DNA of 64,000 bases from contig NZ_LMFI01000016.1 in the NCBI RefSeq assembly GCF_001426745.1, positions 89,629 to 153,628 of the forward strand, written 5' to 3'. Shown here in pieces: positions 1 through 8,170 of this stretch (positions within the stretch are counted from its first letter, which is position 1; every line of letters begins with the position of its first letter). A program made the position numbers and the translations under genes. The notes beneath the pieces are model-generated. The model did not search any database. It was not told the origin of the DNA and worked only from the letters and a program-made list of their open reading frames with translations. This DNA is from Nocardioides sp. Root140. GTDB lineage: Bacteria; Actinomycetota; Actinomycetes; Propionibacteriales; Nocardioidaceae.

Positions 1-1
1 T

Positions 2-604
2 GCCGACGGCACCAGCGCGATCCTGCGCCCCCGTCGGCGTGCCAAGCGTGCCTGGACGGCACCGCCCACGCTCCAGTGGGTGTTGGACGCCTTCGCGAAC
101 GGTCCGGCGATCGTCCGCAACGGGCGGATGGATCTGCTCGCATCCAACGAACTCGGCCGCGCGATGCACGCCTCGCTCTACGAACGGGCCGGGACCGAGG
201 TCCCCAACTTTGCCCGCTACACGTTCCTCGACGAGGACTCCCGACGGTTCTATCCCGACTGGGACACGGCCGCTGACACGTGCGTCTCGATCCTGCGCAC
301 CGAGGCAGGTCGGGATCCCCATGACAAGCACATGCACGACCTGGTCGGCGAACTCTCCACCTGCAGCGACGACTTCCGGCGACGATGGAGCAGCCACGAC
401 GTACGTCTGCACGGTTCCGGAACCAAGCAGTTCCACCACACGGTCGTCGGAGATCTCGATCTGGCCTACGAGAGCGTCGACATGGTCTCCGAACCCGGCC
501 TCACGCTCACCTTGTACGCCGCCGAACCGGCCTCGCGAACCGCAGAGGCACTCGCACTGCTCGCCTCGTGGACCGCGCCAGCAGTGCCGACACGGAACAG
601 CTGA
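2..604 (+). CDS. MmyB-like transcriptional regulator, C-terminal part (5' truncated by window)
   Basis: The frame is open from the window edge with no start codon, so the N-terminal helix-turn-helix domain lies upstream and only about 200 residues are visible. The visible part resembles the ligand-binding domain of MmyB/XRE regulators: an LQWVLDAF segment followed by AIVRNGRMDLLASNELGRAMH, then a TFLDEDSRRFYPDW stretch and a GTKQFHHTVVGDLDLAYE segment near the C-terminus. Members of this family are predicted DNA-binding regulators, often beside redox enzymes; the target here is unknown. It is convergent with the LysR gene, 48 bp away. The family call is fairly secure, the role is not. Confidence 0.75.
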   Translation, partial: ADGTSAILRPRRRAKRAWTAPPTLQWVLDAFANGPAIVRNGRMDLLASNELGRAMHASLYERAGTEVPNFARYTFLDEDSRRFYPDWDTAADTCVSILRTEAGRDPHDKHMHDLVGELSTCSDDFRRRWSSHDVRLHGSGTKQFHHTVVGDLDLAYESVDMVSEPGLTLTLYAAEPASRTAEALALLASWTAPAVPTRNS

Positions 605-652
605 GGATCGGCGTCACCACCGCTCCGGGGCCACGCTGAGCGACAACCCAGC

Positions 653-1564
653 TCAGGACCGCTCCGCACCCTCGGGCGTAGGCAGCGCCTCCTCCGAGGA
701 GCGCAGCACCGCGAGCAGGGCCGGGTTGCGGTCCCCCTTGCGCCAGACCAGCTGTTGGTACGACGCCCGGTTGCCCTCCTGGAGCGGGATCACACCGATG
801 CCGCGCTGGACGACGTTGGCGACCGCCGTGTCGAGGGTGAAGGTGATGCCGACCCCGGCCGCCACGAGCGCGATCACGGTCCACGAGTCGGGTGCGGTCT
901 GCACGACGTTGGGCTGGAAGCCGGCCGCCTTGGCCAGGTCGAACATGCCGTCGCGCACGCTGGATCCGGGGTCGGCGGGCAGGGCGACGAACTGCTCGTC
1001 GCGCAGGTCGGCCATGGAAAGCCGTTTGCGTGAGGCGAAGCGGTGTCCGTGCGGGACGACGATCACGTAGCGCTCGGCCGCGATCGGGCGGTAGTCCACA
1101 CCTTCGGGCTCGATGCGCCAGCGCGCGATCACGAGATCGAGCTCGCCGTCGACCAGGGAGCGCAGGGCCTCGTAGTTGTAGGTGGTGCTCCGCAGCGAGA
1201 GCTCGATGCCCGGGTGCTGCTCGCGCACGACCCGGCCCAGCTGGCCGACCAGCACGTGCGACGACGGGCCCGCGAAGCCGAGGCGGACCCGGCCGGTCTC
1301 GCCACGGCCGGCCGAGCGTACGGCGCGCTTGGCCACGCGCACTCCCTCGAGCACGTCGTTGGCCGGGCGCACCAGCGCCTCGCCGGCGGTGGTCAGGCGC
1401 ACGCTGCGGGTGGTGCGCTCGAACAGCGGCGACCCCAGCTCACGCTCCAGCTGCTTGATCATGCGGCTCAGCGGCGGCTGGGCCATGTGCAACCGGTCGG
1501 CGGCCCGGCCGAAGTGCAGCTCGTCCGCGACCGCGAGAAAGGCCTCGAGGTGGTGCAGTTCCAT
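653..1564 (-). CDS. LysR-family transcriptional regulator
   Basis: A 303-residue protein of normal LysR length. Residues 1-60 form the winged helix-turn-helix (LEAFLAVADELHFGRAADRLH, then QPPLSRMIKQLERELG and LFERTTRSVRLTTAGE). Residues from about 90 form the periplasmic-binding-protein-like effector domain (RVRLGFAGPSSHVLVGQL). It is divergent from the CoA-transferase operon with 83 bp between the starts, the usual LysR layout in which the regulator controls the neighbouring operon and itself. Two ATTG/CAAT dyads in that gap are candidate sites. The effector is probably an intermediate of the acid degraded by the operon, which is inference. Confidence 0.92.
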   Translation of the reverse strand: MELHHLEAFLAVADELHFGRAADRLHMAQPPLSRMIKQLERELGSPLFERTTRSVRLTTAGEALVRPANDVLEGVRVAKRAVRSAGRGETGRVRLGFAGPSSHVLVGQLGRVVREQHPGIELSLRSTTYNYEALRSLVDGELDLVIARWRIEPEGVDYRPIAAERYVIVVPHGHRFASRKRLSMADLRDEQFVALPADPGSSVRDGMFDLAKAAGFQPNVVQTAPDSWTVIALVAAGVGITFTLDTAVANVVQRGIGVIPLQEGNRASYQQLVWRKGDRNPALLAVLRSSEEALPTPEGAERS

Positions 1565-1573
1565 CCGCCAACT

Positions 1574-1624
1574 ATTGCGTCAGAAGCAATGATTGTCCAC
1601 CGATTGGGTATTGGACGCGCAATA
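1574..1624. promoter_or_regulatory. Divergent LysR operator region
   Basis: Two inverted repeats lie in the gap between the LysR gene and the CoA-transferase gene: ATTGC-N7-GCAAT at 1574-1590 and TATTG-N6-CAATA at 1609-1624. Both fit the T-N11-A type dyad bound by LysR proteins and share the ATTG/CAAT arms. The proximal one is 23 bp upstream of the CoA-transferase start. Binding is inferred from position and symmetry only. Confidence 0.6.
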
Positions 1625-1647
1625 GACTCCTCGGCGATGCTGAGGGC

Positions 1648-2844
1648 ATGACCTCACCGCTCCTGCCGCTCGACGGAATCACCGTGGTGGCCCTCGAACA
1701 GGCCGTCGCCGCGCCCCTCGCCACCCGGCACCTCGCCGACCTCGGCGCCCGGGTGATCAAGCTCGAGCGCATCGGTGAGGGTGACTTCGCCCGCCAGTAC
1801 GACACGGCAGTCAACGGCCTGGCCTCGCACTTCGTGTGGCTCAACCGCGGCAAGGAGTCGGTCGCGCTCGACCTCAAGGACCCCGACGGCCTCGCCCTGG
1901 CCCGCGAGCTGATCGCCGGTGCCGACGTGTTCGTGCAGAACAACGCCCCGGGCGCCGCAGCCCGGCTCGGTCTCGACCTCCAGGAGCTGGCCGACGAGAA
2001 CCCGCGCCTGGTCGTGGCCTCCATCTCCGGATACGGCACCGACGGACCCCTGCGTGACCGCAAGGCCTACGACATGCTGATCCAGGCCGAGTCGGGCCTG
2101 GTCTCCGTGACCGGCACTCCCGACACCGCGACCAAGACCGGCGTGCCCAGCTCCGACATCGCCGCCGGCCTCTACACCGCGCAGGCCGTGCTCGGCGCGC
2201 TGTTCCGTCGCGAGCGCACCGGCAAGGGCGGCGTGGTCGACATCTCGATGTTCGACGCCACCGTCGAGTGGCTCGGCCACCCGCTCTACATGCACCTCTA
2301 CGGCGGCGTGCAGATCCCGCGCATGGGACTCAGCCACGCCTCGATCGCGCCGTACGACGCCTACCCCAGCTCCGACGGCCAGATCCTGATCGGCGTGCAG
2401 AACGACCGCGGCTGGCGCGCGCTGGTCACCCACGTCCTCGAGCTGCCCGAGCTCGCCGAGCACCCCGACTACGCCACGAACCCGCAGCGCGTCGCGAACC
2501 GCGCCGAGGTCGACCGGATCGTCGGCAAGGCGACCCGCGGCTTCACCACCGCAGAGCTCGACCGGCGCCTGGCCGAGGCCGGCGTCGCCGCCGCGCAGGT
2601 CAACGACATGGCCGGCCTCGCCAAGCACCCGCAGCTCTCCGAGCGCGACCGCTGGCGCACGGTCGAGACGCCGTCCGGCCCGGTCGACGCGGTCCTGCCG
2701 CCGACCACGTTCCGCGACGTCGAGCTGCCGATGGGTCCGATCCCGGCGTTGGGCGAGCACACGGCCGCCGTGCTCACCGAGCTCGGCCGTGACGACGTCG
2801 CCATCGCCAAGCTCGCCGCCACCGGCGTCATCGGCCTCGCCTGA
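1648..2844 (+). CDS. CoA transferase, class III (CaiB/BaiF family)
   Basis: A 398-residue protein matching family III CoA transferases, which move CoA between carboxylic acids through an aspartyl-CoA thioester. The predicted nucleophile is Asp170 in the VPSSDIAAGLYTAQ segment, at the position expected from formyl-CoA transferase (Asp169). Other family landmarks are HFVWLNRGKESVALDLK near residue 65 and GKGGVVDISMFDATVEWLGH near 200. It is the first gene of a rightward operon with an acyl-CoA dehydrogenase, an enoyl-CoA hydratase and a flavoprotein. It would therefore activate an organic acid to its CoA ester for beta-oxidation-like breakdown. The substrate cannot be read from sequence. Confidence 0.92.
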   Translation: MTSPLLPLDGITVVALEQAVAAPLATRHLADLGARVIKLERIGEGDFARQYDTAVNGLASHFVWLNRGKESVALDLKDPDGLALARELIAGADVFVQNNAPGAAARLGLDLQELADENPRLVVASISGYGTDGPLRDRKAYDMLIQAESGLVSVTGTPDTATKTGVPSSDIAAGLYTAQAVLGALFRRERTGKGGVVDISMFDATVEWLGHPLYMHLYGGVQIPRMGLSHASIAPYDAYPSSDGQILIGVQNDRGWRALVTHVLELPELAEHPDYATNPQRVANRAEVDRIVGKATRGFTTAELDRRLAEAGVAAAQVNDMAGLAKHPQLSERDRWRTVETPSGPVDAVLPPTTFRDVELPMGPIPALGEHTAAVLTELGRDDVAIAKLAATGVIGLA

Positions 2845-2892
2845 CTGCCACTCCCCTCACGACCTCCACCGAACGAGCCCCCAGGAGTCCCC

Positions 2893-4041
2893 ATGGAACC
2901 CGACGAATTCGCCTTCGTCCTCGACGCCGTCCGCACCTTCATCCGCAAGGACGTGGTCGCGGCCGAGGACGAGATCGAGGAGAGCGACCGTATCCCCGAC
3001 CGCCTGCGCGACAAGGCCAAGGCGATGGGGCTGTTCGGCTACATGATTCCCACCGAGTACGGCGGCCTGGGCATGTCGGAGCTCGAGGACGTGCGGCTGG
3101 CGATGGAGTTCGGTTGGACCACGCCGAGCTTCCGGTCGATGTTCGGCACCAACAACGGCATCGCCGGGCAGGTCCTGGTCAACGCTGGCACCGAGGCCCA
3201 GAAGGAGCGCTGGCTGCCCGGGTTGGCCAGCGGCGACCTGGTGGCGTCGTTCGCGCTCACCGAGCCCGAGGCAGGCTCCGACCCCAGCGGCCTGCGCACC
3301 AAGGCGGTCCGCGAGGGCGACGACTACGTCATCTCCGGCCAGAAGCGCTTCATCACCAACGCGATGTACGCCGACCTGCTGATGGTCTTCGCACGCACCG
3401 GTGACGTCACTGACGGCACGAAGGGCATCTCGGTGTTCGTCGTACCCACTGACACACCGGGCGTCACCGTCGGGCCGAAGGACGCCAAGATGGGCCAGCG
3501 CGGCGCGGCCACCTCCGAGGTGTTCTTCGACAACGCGCGCGTGCCGGTCGGCAACCTGGTCGGCGAGGTCGAGGGCGAGGGCTTCGGCACCGCCATGCGG
3601 TCGCTGGTCAAGGGCCGGATCCACATCGCCGCGATGTCGGTCGGACTCTCCAAGCGCCTGATCCACGAGAGCCTCAAGCACGCCACCACCAACACCCAGG
3701 GCGGCACGAAGCTGGCCGACTTCCAGCTGGTGCAGGCGATGCTCGCCGACAGCGAGGCCGAGTCGTTCGCCGGCGAGTGCATGGTGCTCGAGGCGGCCCG
3801 CCGCTACGACGACGAGTCCGACCGGCGCATCGCACCGTCGAGCGCGAAGCTGTTCTGCACCGAGATGGTCGACCGGGTCGCCGACCGGGCCGTCCAGATC
3901 CACGGCGGCATGGGCTACATGAGCGAGGTCCCGGTGTCGCGGTTCTACCGTGACGCCCGCCTGTTCCGGCTCTACGAGGGCACCAGCGAGATCCAGAAGC
4001 TGATCATCGCCAAGCAGATGATCCGGGCCTTCGAGGCATGA
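2893..4041 (+). CDS. Acyl-CoA dehydrogenase
   Basis: A 382-residue FAD-dependent acyl-CoA dehydrogenase of full length. It shows the FAD/substrate loop (FALTEPEAGSDPSGLRTKA, about 117-135), the QKRFITNA segment near 152, and the C-terminal signature RAVQIHGGMGYMSEVPVSRF followed by LYEGTSEIQ. Glu362 in YEGT is the expected catalytic base. An AGGAG ribosome site precedes the start 48 bp after the CoA transferase. The enzyme would introduce the alpha-beta double bond into the acyl-CoA made by the upstream transferase, passing electrons to electron-transfer flavoprotein. The next gene starts 4 bp before its stop. Confidence 0.95.
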   Translation: MEPDEFAFVLDAVRTFIRKDVVAAEDEIEESDRIPDRLRDKAKAMGLFGYMIPTEYGGLGMSELEDVRLAMEFGWTTPSFRSMFGTNNGIAGQVLVNAGTEAQKERWLPGLASGDLVASFALTEPEAGSDPSGLRTKAVREGDDYVISGQKRFITNAMYADLLMVFARTGDVTDGTKGISVFVVPTDTPGVTVGPKDAKMGQRGAATSEVFFDNARVPVGNLVGEVEGEGFGTAMRSLVKGRIHIAAMSVGLSKRLIHESLKHATTNTQGGTKLADFQLVQAMLADSEAESFAGECMVLEAARRYDDESDRRIAPSSAKLFCTEMVDRVADRAVQIHGGMGYMSEVPVSRFYRDARLFRLYEGTSEIQKLIIAKQMIRAFEA

Positions 4042-4847
4042 GCGCCCCCACCAGCCCTGGCCTCCTGGTCGAGGACCACGGCCCGGTCCGCGTCCTGACC
4101 CTCAACCGCCCCGAGCGCCGCAACGCCGTCGACCTCGACGACCGTGCCACGCTGCTCGACGCGCTCGTGCTCGCGGAGCGGGAGTCACGCGCGATCGTGC
4201 TCACCGGTGCCGCCCCGATGTTCTGCTCCGGCGGTGACATCGGCTCGATGACGACGGACCCGGAGATCAGCCGCCGCCGACTCGAACTGGTCAACGCGAT
4301 CGCCCGACAGATGGTCACCTCGGCGACACCGATCGTCGCGGCCGTCGAGGGCGGTGCCTTCGGCCTCGGCCTGGCCCTGGCCTGCGCCTGCGATCTCGTG
4401 GTCGCCTCCGAGTCGGCCCGGTTCGCCGCGTCGTTCGCGAAGATCGGGCTGGCCCCCGACACCGGCCTGCTCTGGTCGCTCCCCCAGCGGGTGGGGCCGG
4501 CGCTGACCCGACGGATGGTGCTGACCGCCTGCACCCTCGATGCTCCCGCCGCCCTTGCCTGCGGCCTGGTCGACGAGCTGGTCGACGACAGCACGGTCCT
4601 CGACAGGGCGCTCGTCCTGGCCGGCGAGCTCGCCACGAAGTCCGCACCGGCGCTCGCCGGCGTACGCCGCATCCTCGCCCAGCCCGACCAGACCCTCGAG
4701 GGCATCCTGACAGCGGAGGCCGAGGTGCAGATGAGTCTCTTCTCAACCCCTGAGTTCGCCGAGGGCCGCGCCGCCTTCTTCGAGCGCCGTCCCGCGGACT
4801 TCGCGGGCGCTGCCGCGTCCCCCGTCTCGGTCGAGGTGTTGTCATGA
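4038..4847 (+). CDS. Enoyl-CoA hydratase/isomerase family protein
   Basis: A 269-residue crotonase-fold protein. The oxyanion-hole segments are visible as MFCSGGDIGSM (about 55-65) and AAVEGGAFGLGLALACACDLVVAS (about 97-120). The region that carries the second catalytic acid in classical hydratases reads KIGLAPDTGLLWSLPQRVG, with Asp in place of Glu. This is typical of PaaG-like isomerase/hydratase relatives, so isomerase activity is also possible. It overlaps the dehydrogenase stop and the next start by 4 bp each, indicating translational coupling. It should act on the 2-enoyl-CoA produced by the dehydrogenase. Confidence 0.92.
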   Translation: MSAPTSPGLLVEDHGPVRVLTLNRPERRNAVDLDDRATLLDALVLAERESRAIVLTGAAPMFCSGGDIGSMTTDPEISRRRLELVNAIARQMVTSATPIVAAVEGGAFGLGLALACACDLVVASESARFAASFAKIGLAPDTGLLWSLPQRVGPALTRRMVLTACTLDAPAALACGLVDELVDDSTVLDRALVLAGELATKSAPALAGVRRILAQPDQTLEGILTAEAEVQMSLFSTPEFAEGRAAFFERRPADFAGAAASPVSVEVLS

Positions 4848-5833
4848 CGGCACCGGCGCCCCGCCTGCGCACCAGGTTCACCGAGCTCTTCGGTGTCGAG
4901 CACCCGATCATCCAGGGCGGCATGCAGTGGGTCGGCCGCGCCGGGCTCGTCGCCGCCGTGGCCGAGTCGGGGGCACTGGGCTTCCTCACCGCGCTGACCC
5001 AGCCCACGCCCGAGGACCTGGTCAAGGAGATCCTCCGCACCCGCGACCTCACCGACCGGCCGTTCGGGGTGAACCTGACCATCCTGCCGACGATCAACCC
5101 GCCGCCGTACGCCGAGTACCGGCAGGCGATCATCGAGTCCGGTGTACGCATCGTCGAGACCGCCGGCAGCATGCCCGCCGAGCACCTCGAGGTGTTCCGG
5201 CCGGCCGGCGTGAAGGTGATCCACAAGTGCACGAGCGTGCGACACGCGCTCAAGGCCGAGGCCCTCGGCGTCGACGCGGTCAGCATCGACGGCTTCGAGT
5301 GCGCCGGCCACCCCGGCGAGGACGACATCCCCGGACTCGTGCTGATCCCCGCCGCCACGCGAGCACTGTCGATCCCCGTGGTCGCCTCGGGCGGCTTCGC
5401 GGACGCCCGAGGCCTGGTCGCCGCGCTCGCGCTGGGCGCCGACGGCGTCAACATGGGCACCCGCTTCCTCTGCACCGAGGAGGCGCCGGTGCACCGCCGG
5501 ATCAAGGAGCAGATCGTCGCTGCCACCGAGCACGACACCGAGCTGATCTTCCGGCCGCTGCGCAACACCGCCCGGGTGGCCCGCAACGCGGTCAGCCAGG
5601 AGGTCGTACGCCGACTCGACGCCGGCGCGGAGTTCGCCGAGGTGCGCGAGCTGGTGGCCGGCGTACGCGGTCGGTCGGTCTACGAGAACGGCGACCCCGA
5701 GGCCGGCATCTGGAGCGTCGGCATGTGCCAGGGCCTGATCGACGACATCCCCACCGTCGACGCCCTGGTCAGCCGGATCGTCGCCGAGGCCGTCGACCTC
5801 ATCGCCGGTAGGTTGGCCAGCGCGGTCAGCTGA
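4844..5833 (+). CDS. Nitronate monooxygenase-like FMN enzyme
   Basis: A 329-residue TIM-barrel flavoprotein of the NPD/nitronate monooxygenase family. Landmarks are the N-terminal HPIIQGGMQWVGRAGLVAAV, the central GFECAGHPGEDDIPGLVLIP segment and the FMN phosphate-binding VVASGGFADARGLVAALALGADGVNMGTRF. The family includes nitronate oxidases, NADH:quinone reductases and enoyl-reductase relatives, so the true reaction is open. Its place as last gene of a CoA-ester operon, with a 4-bp overlap to the hydratase, argues for a role in the same degradation rather than nitronate detoxification. A strong inverted repeat follows the stop. Confidence 0.85.
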   Translation: MTAPAPRLRTRFTELFGVEHPIIQGGMQWVGRAGLVAAVAESGALGFLTALTQPTPEDLVKEILRTRDLTDRPFGVNLTILPTINPPPYAEYRQAIIESGVRIVETAGSMPAEHLEVFRPAGVKVIHKCTSVRHALKAEALGVDAVSIDGFECAGHPGEDDIPGLVLIPAATRALSIPVVASGGFADARGLVAALALGADGVNMGTRFLCTEEAPVHRRIKEQIVAATEHDTELIFRPLRNTARVARNAVSQEVVRRLDAGAEFAEVRELVAGVRGRSVYENGDPEAGIWSVGMCQGLIDDIPTVDALVSRIVAEAVDLIAGRLASAVS

Positions 5834-5863
5834 TCCGAGGCCGAGTCCGCCGCACGGCTCCGC

Positions 5864-5951
5864 GTCGCGAACTGCGGCAGTTGGCGCCTCTCGTGCGGTC
5901 GCTCGAGCGGAACCGCGGACGCCGCACGAGCGAACTGCCGCAGTTCGCGAC
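5864..5951. repeat. Long inverted repeat after the catabolic operon
   Basis: Two perfect 19-bp arms (5864-5882 and 5933-5951), each centred on the self-complementary AACTGC-G-GCAGTT, enclose a second nested pair (CTCGTGCGG / CCGCACGAG). The structure folds into one long cruciform or hairpin. It starts 30 bp after the nitronate monooxygenase-like stop and could terminate both that operon and the leftward small gene at 5994, but there is no T-run. A REP-like dispersed element is equally possible. Confidence 0.65.
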
Positions 5952-5993
5952 AGGTTCTCCCTGCTCGGGGACGCAACGCCCCCAGCGAAAGGA

Positions 5994-6173
5994 TCAGGCC
6001 TGCAGTGGACCGGCCCAACGCCAGTGCTTGTCAGGTCCGAAGTACTCCACACGGTTGACGCCGTCCGCGGTCTCTTCCTCGATGCGGGCCCACTCGAGAG
6101 CTGCGGCGTGGTCTGGATGGTCGCCCTCGGCCACGACCTGGCCGAGGGCGTCAAGGAAGCGGTAGCTCACCAT
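5994..6173 (-). CDS. Small conserved-looking hypothetical protein (59 aa)
   Basis: A short protein beginning MVSYRFLDALGQVVAEGDHP and containing ALEWARIEEETADG and a tryptophan-rich end (HWRWAG). It reads as a compact beta-alpha-beta unit with a plausible amino-acid composition. An alternative GTG start at 6182 adds MWA. No family was recognised. It is worth keeping because a GTCTCA-AGT-TGAGAC inverted repeat, the same motif as in front of the prm operon and its activator, sits 35 bp upstream of the start. It may therefore be a small member of the alkane regulon. Function is unknown. Confidence 0.55.
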   Translation of the reverse strand: MVSYRFLDALGQVVAEGDHPDHAAALEWARIEEETADGVNRVEYFGPDKHWRWAGPLQA

Positions 6174-6208
6174 GGCCCACACGATTCACTCTTGTGCCGG
6201 CTCCACCG

Positions 6209-6223
6209 GTCTCAAGTTGAGAC
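6209..6223. promoter_or_regulatory. GTCTCA-N3-TGAGAC operator copy 1
   Basis: A perfect 6+6 inverted repeat GTCTCA-AGT-TGAGAC, 35 bp upstream of the start of the small leftward gene at 6173. It matches the motif at 20445, 22287 and 23415 around the monooxygenase operon. It is proposed as a binding site of the divergent GAF/Fis activator, by inference. Confidence 0.6.
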
Positions 6224-6316
6224 GAAGGCCGTCAGCCCTACTCGGACCCCCCGATCCAGCTCATCGCCATTGATGGTGGGGACGGAGTGGAAGGACGACG
6301 TTCGCGGCGGCCCTCA

Positions 6317-7387
6317 TCACGCGTGCGGGTTCACCAGCACCTTGGTGTGACTGCTCTTGCCCGAGTCGAGCTCCTCGAGGAGGTCGCCGAGTTCGGACAG
6401 GCTGACGGTGCCGGTGTGCAGCGGGGCAACGTCGATCCTCTTCTCGGCGATCAACCGGATGGTCGCGACGAAATCGTCGTGGTTGTAGGCCAGGGAGCCG
6501 ATGACGGTCAGCTCGCGGACCTGCCAGTCGCCGTAGCTCACCGTCGAGGTGTCCAGCGGGAAGCCGAGCAGGGCAAGCGTGCCGCCGCGGCGTACGAGTT
6601 CGGCGGACGGCTGCAGTAGTGCGGCGACGCCCGTGCATTCGTAGAGCACGTCGGCGCCACGGCCGTCGGTCATGGCCTCCACGCGAGCCTTCAGCTCGCT
6701 CGGGTCCACCACATCGGTGAATCCGAGACCGGTGGCCATGTCGCGACGCGCGGACGAGGGCTCGGAGACGATGACGTGGCCGGCACCGGCGTTGCGTGCG
6801 TTCTGCGCGGTCAACAGTCCGATCGGGCCGGCTCCCTGGACAACGACGATGGCGCCGGGGGCCGCGGCGACCCGGCGTACGGCGTGGAAGGTGACGGTGG
6901 CGGGCTCGACCAGGGCAGCCTCGATGTCGGTGACCTCGTCCGGGACCGGGATGAGCCGGCGGGCCGAGACATGCACCTGACCGGCGAAGGCGCCGTGCTC
7001 GGGGGCATCCGGGTCGACGCCATTTGCTTCGGCGAAGGCGGTGTCGCACTGGCGCGTGTGTCCGGCGATGCACTGGGAGCAGGTGCCGCAGGCCGGTCCG
7101 ACACCGCCGACGACGCGCTGGCCGACGTCGAGTCCGGTCACTCCGTCTCCGACGGCGCTCACGCGTCCGGTCCACTCGTGGCCGAACACGGCCGGGGGCA
7201 GCATGTGCCCGTCGGTGTAGCCGTGGACGTCGGTGCCACAGACGCCGGTGTAGGTGATGTCAACGATCGCGCGGCCCGGCTCAGGCAGGGTGAGCGTCTC
7301 GTTCGACTCGTGCAGTGTGCGGGGTCCGGTGACGGTCACCACCGGGTGTGCCTTGGGCGTGCCGCTCTCGTTCACTGCGCCGGCCAT
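6317..7387 (-). CDS. Zinc-dependent alcohol dehydrogenase (butanediol/threonine dehydrogenase type)
   Basis: A 356-residue medium-chain dehydrogenase. Catalytic zinc ligands are Cys50, His70 and Glu71 (TGVCGTDVHG, GHEWTG). Structural zinc ligands are Cys100, Cys103, Cys106 and Cys114 (CGTCSQCIAGHTRQC). The nucleotide site reads VVVQGAGPIGLLTAQNA. The start at 7387 was chosen because AAGGAG lies 8 bp upstream; the frame extends 47 codons further without a ribosome site. It oxidises a secondary alcohol or diol with NAD(P). It is not linked to the prm operon by a shared operator; its own promoter carries a different palindrome. Confidence 0.9.
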   Translation of the reverse strand: MAGAVNESGTPKAHPVVTVTGPRTLHESNETLTLPEPGRAIVDITYTGVCGTDVHGYTDGHMLPPAVFGHEWTGRVSAVGDGVTGLDVGQRVVGGVGPACGTCSQCIAGHTRQCDTAFAEANGVDPDAPEHGAFAGQVHVSARRLIPVPDEVTDIEAALVEPATVTFHAVRRVAAAPGAIVVVQGAGPIGLLTAQNARNAGAGHVIVSEPSSARRDMATGLGFTDVVDPSELKARVEAMTDGRGADVLYECTGVAALLQPSAELVRRGGTLALLGFPLDTSTVSYGDWQVRELTVIGSLAYNHDDFVATIRLIAEKRIDVAPLHTGTVSLSELGDLLEELDSGKSSHTKVLVNPHA

Positions 7388-7427
7388 GGCTCCACTCCTT
7401 CGGTTCGCAGGGCTGTGCGCCCATTTG

Positions 7428-7448
7428 GTTGAATGTTCAACAATCATA
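7428..7448 (-). promoter_or_regulatory. Promoter and palindromic operator of the alcohol dehydrogenase
   Basis: A perfect inverted repeat GTTGAA-TG-TTCAAC (7428-7441) lies 40 bp upstream of the start at 7387. Immediately beyond it on the leftward strand is a good -10 hexamer, TATGAT (7443-7448). The palindrome would cover the transcription start, so a repressor is the simplest reading. No matching regulator gene is adjacent. Confidence 0.55.
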
Positions 7449-7482
7449 CCCGGCAACCCCAGCGATGGACCCTGCTGGTCGA

Positions 7483-7953
<471 letters not shown>

Positions 7954-8052
7954 GGTCGCTCCGTTCGGGGAGGGGAACGTGTCACCTCAACCCTAGTGCG
8001 CCCGGCCCAAGGGTTGAGGCCCGCGCGAGCGGGTGCGCGGTGAGCCCACCGC

Positions 8053-8150
8053 TCCCCCTCCCGCATGTAACGCGCTGTCCATGACGGTGTGCACCCCGCT
8101 GGCGGGGTGTGAGGTGGCGACAGGGGCGCGGTGGTGCCGGTGTACGGCGG
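8053..8150 (+). repeat. Dispersed palindromic element, copy 1
   Basis: About 95 bp that align with the elements at 22193-22283 and 22667-22760. Shared parts are TAACGCGCTGTCCATGACG, a GC-rich hairpin core (GTGCACCCC...GGGGTG) and a tail GTGCCGG.GTACGGCGG. Here the hairpin core is partly degraded on its right arm. It lies just beyond the stop of the FeoB permease half and may act as its terminator. Confidence 0.7.
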
Positions 8151-8170
8151 CTCCTGTTGTTTGGTGTGGG

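Noticed and set aside
4004..6154. A very long leftward open frame opposite the catabolic operon
   Set aside because: Its product is low-complexity Arg/Ser/Gly-rich sequence with no domain, and the plus strand carries three clear enzymes there. It is a GC-rich antisense artefact, like similar frames opposite groEL and the MFS genes.
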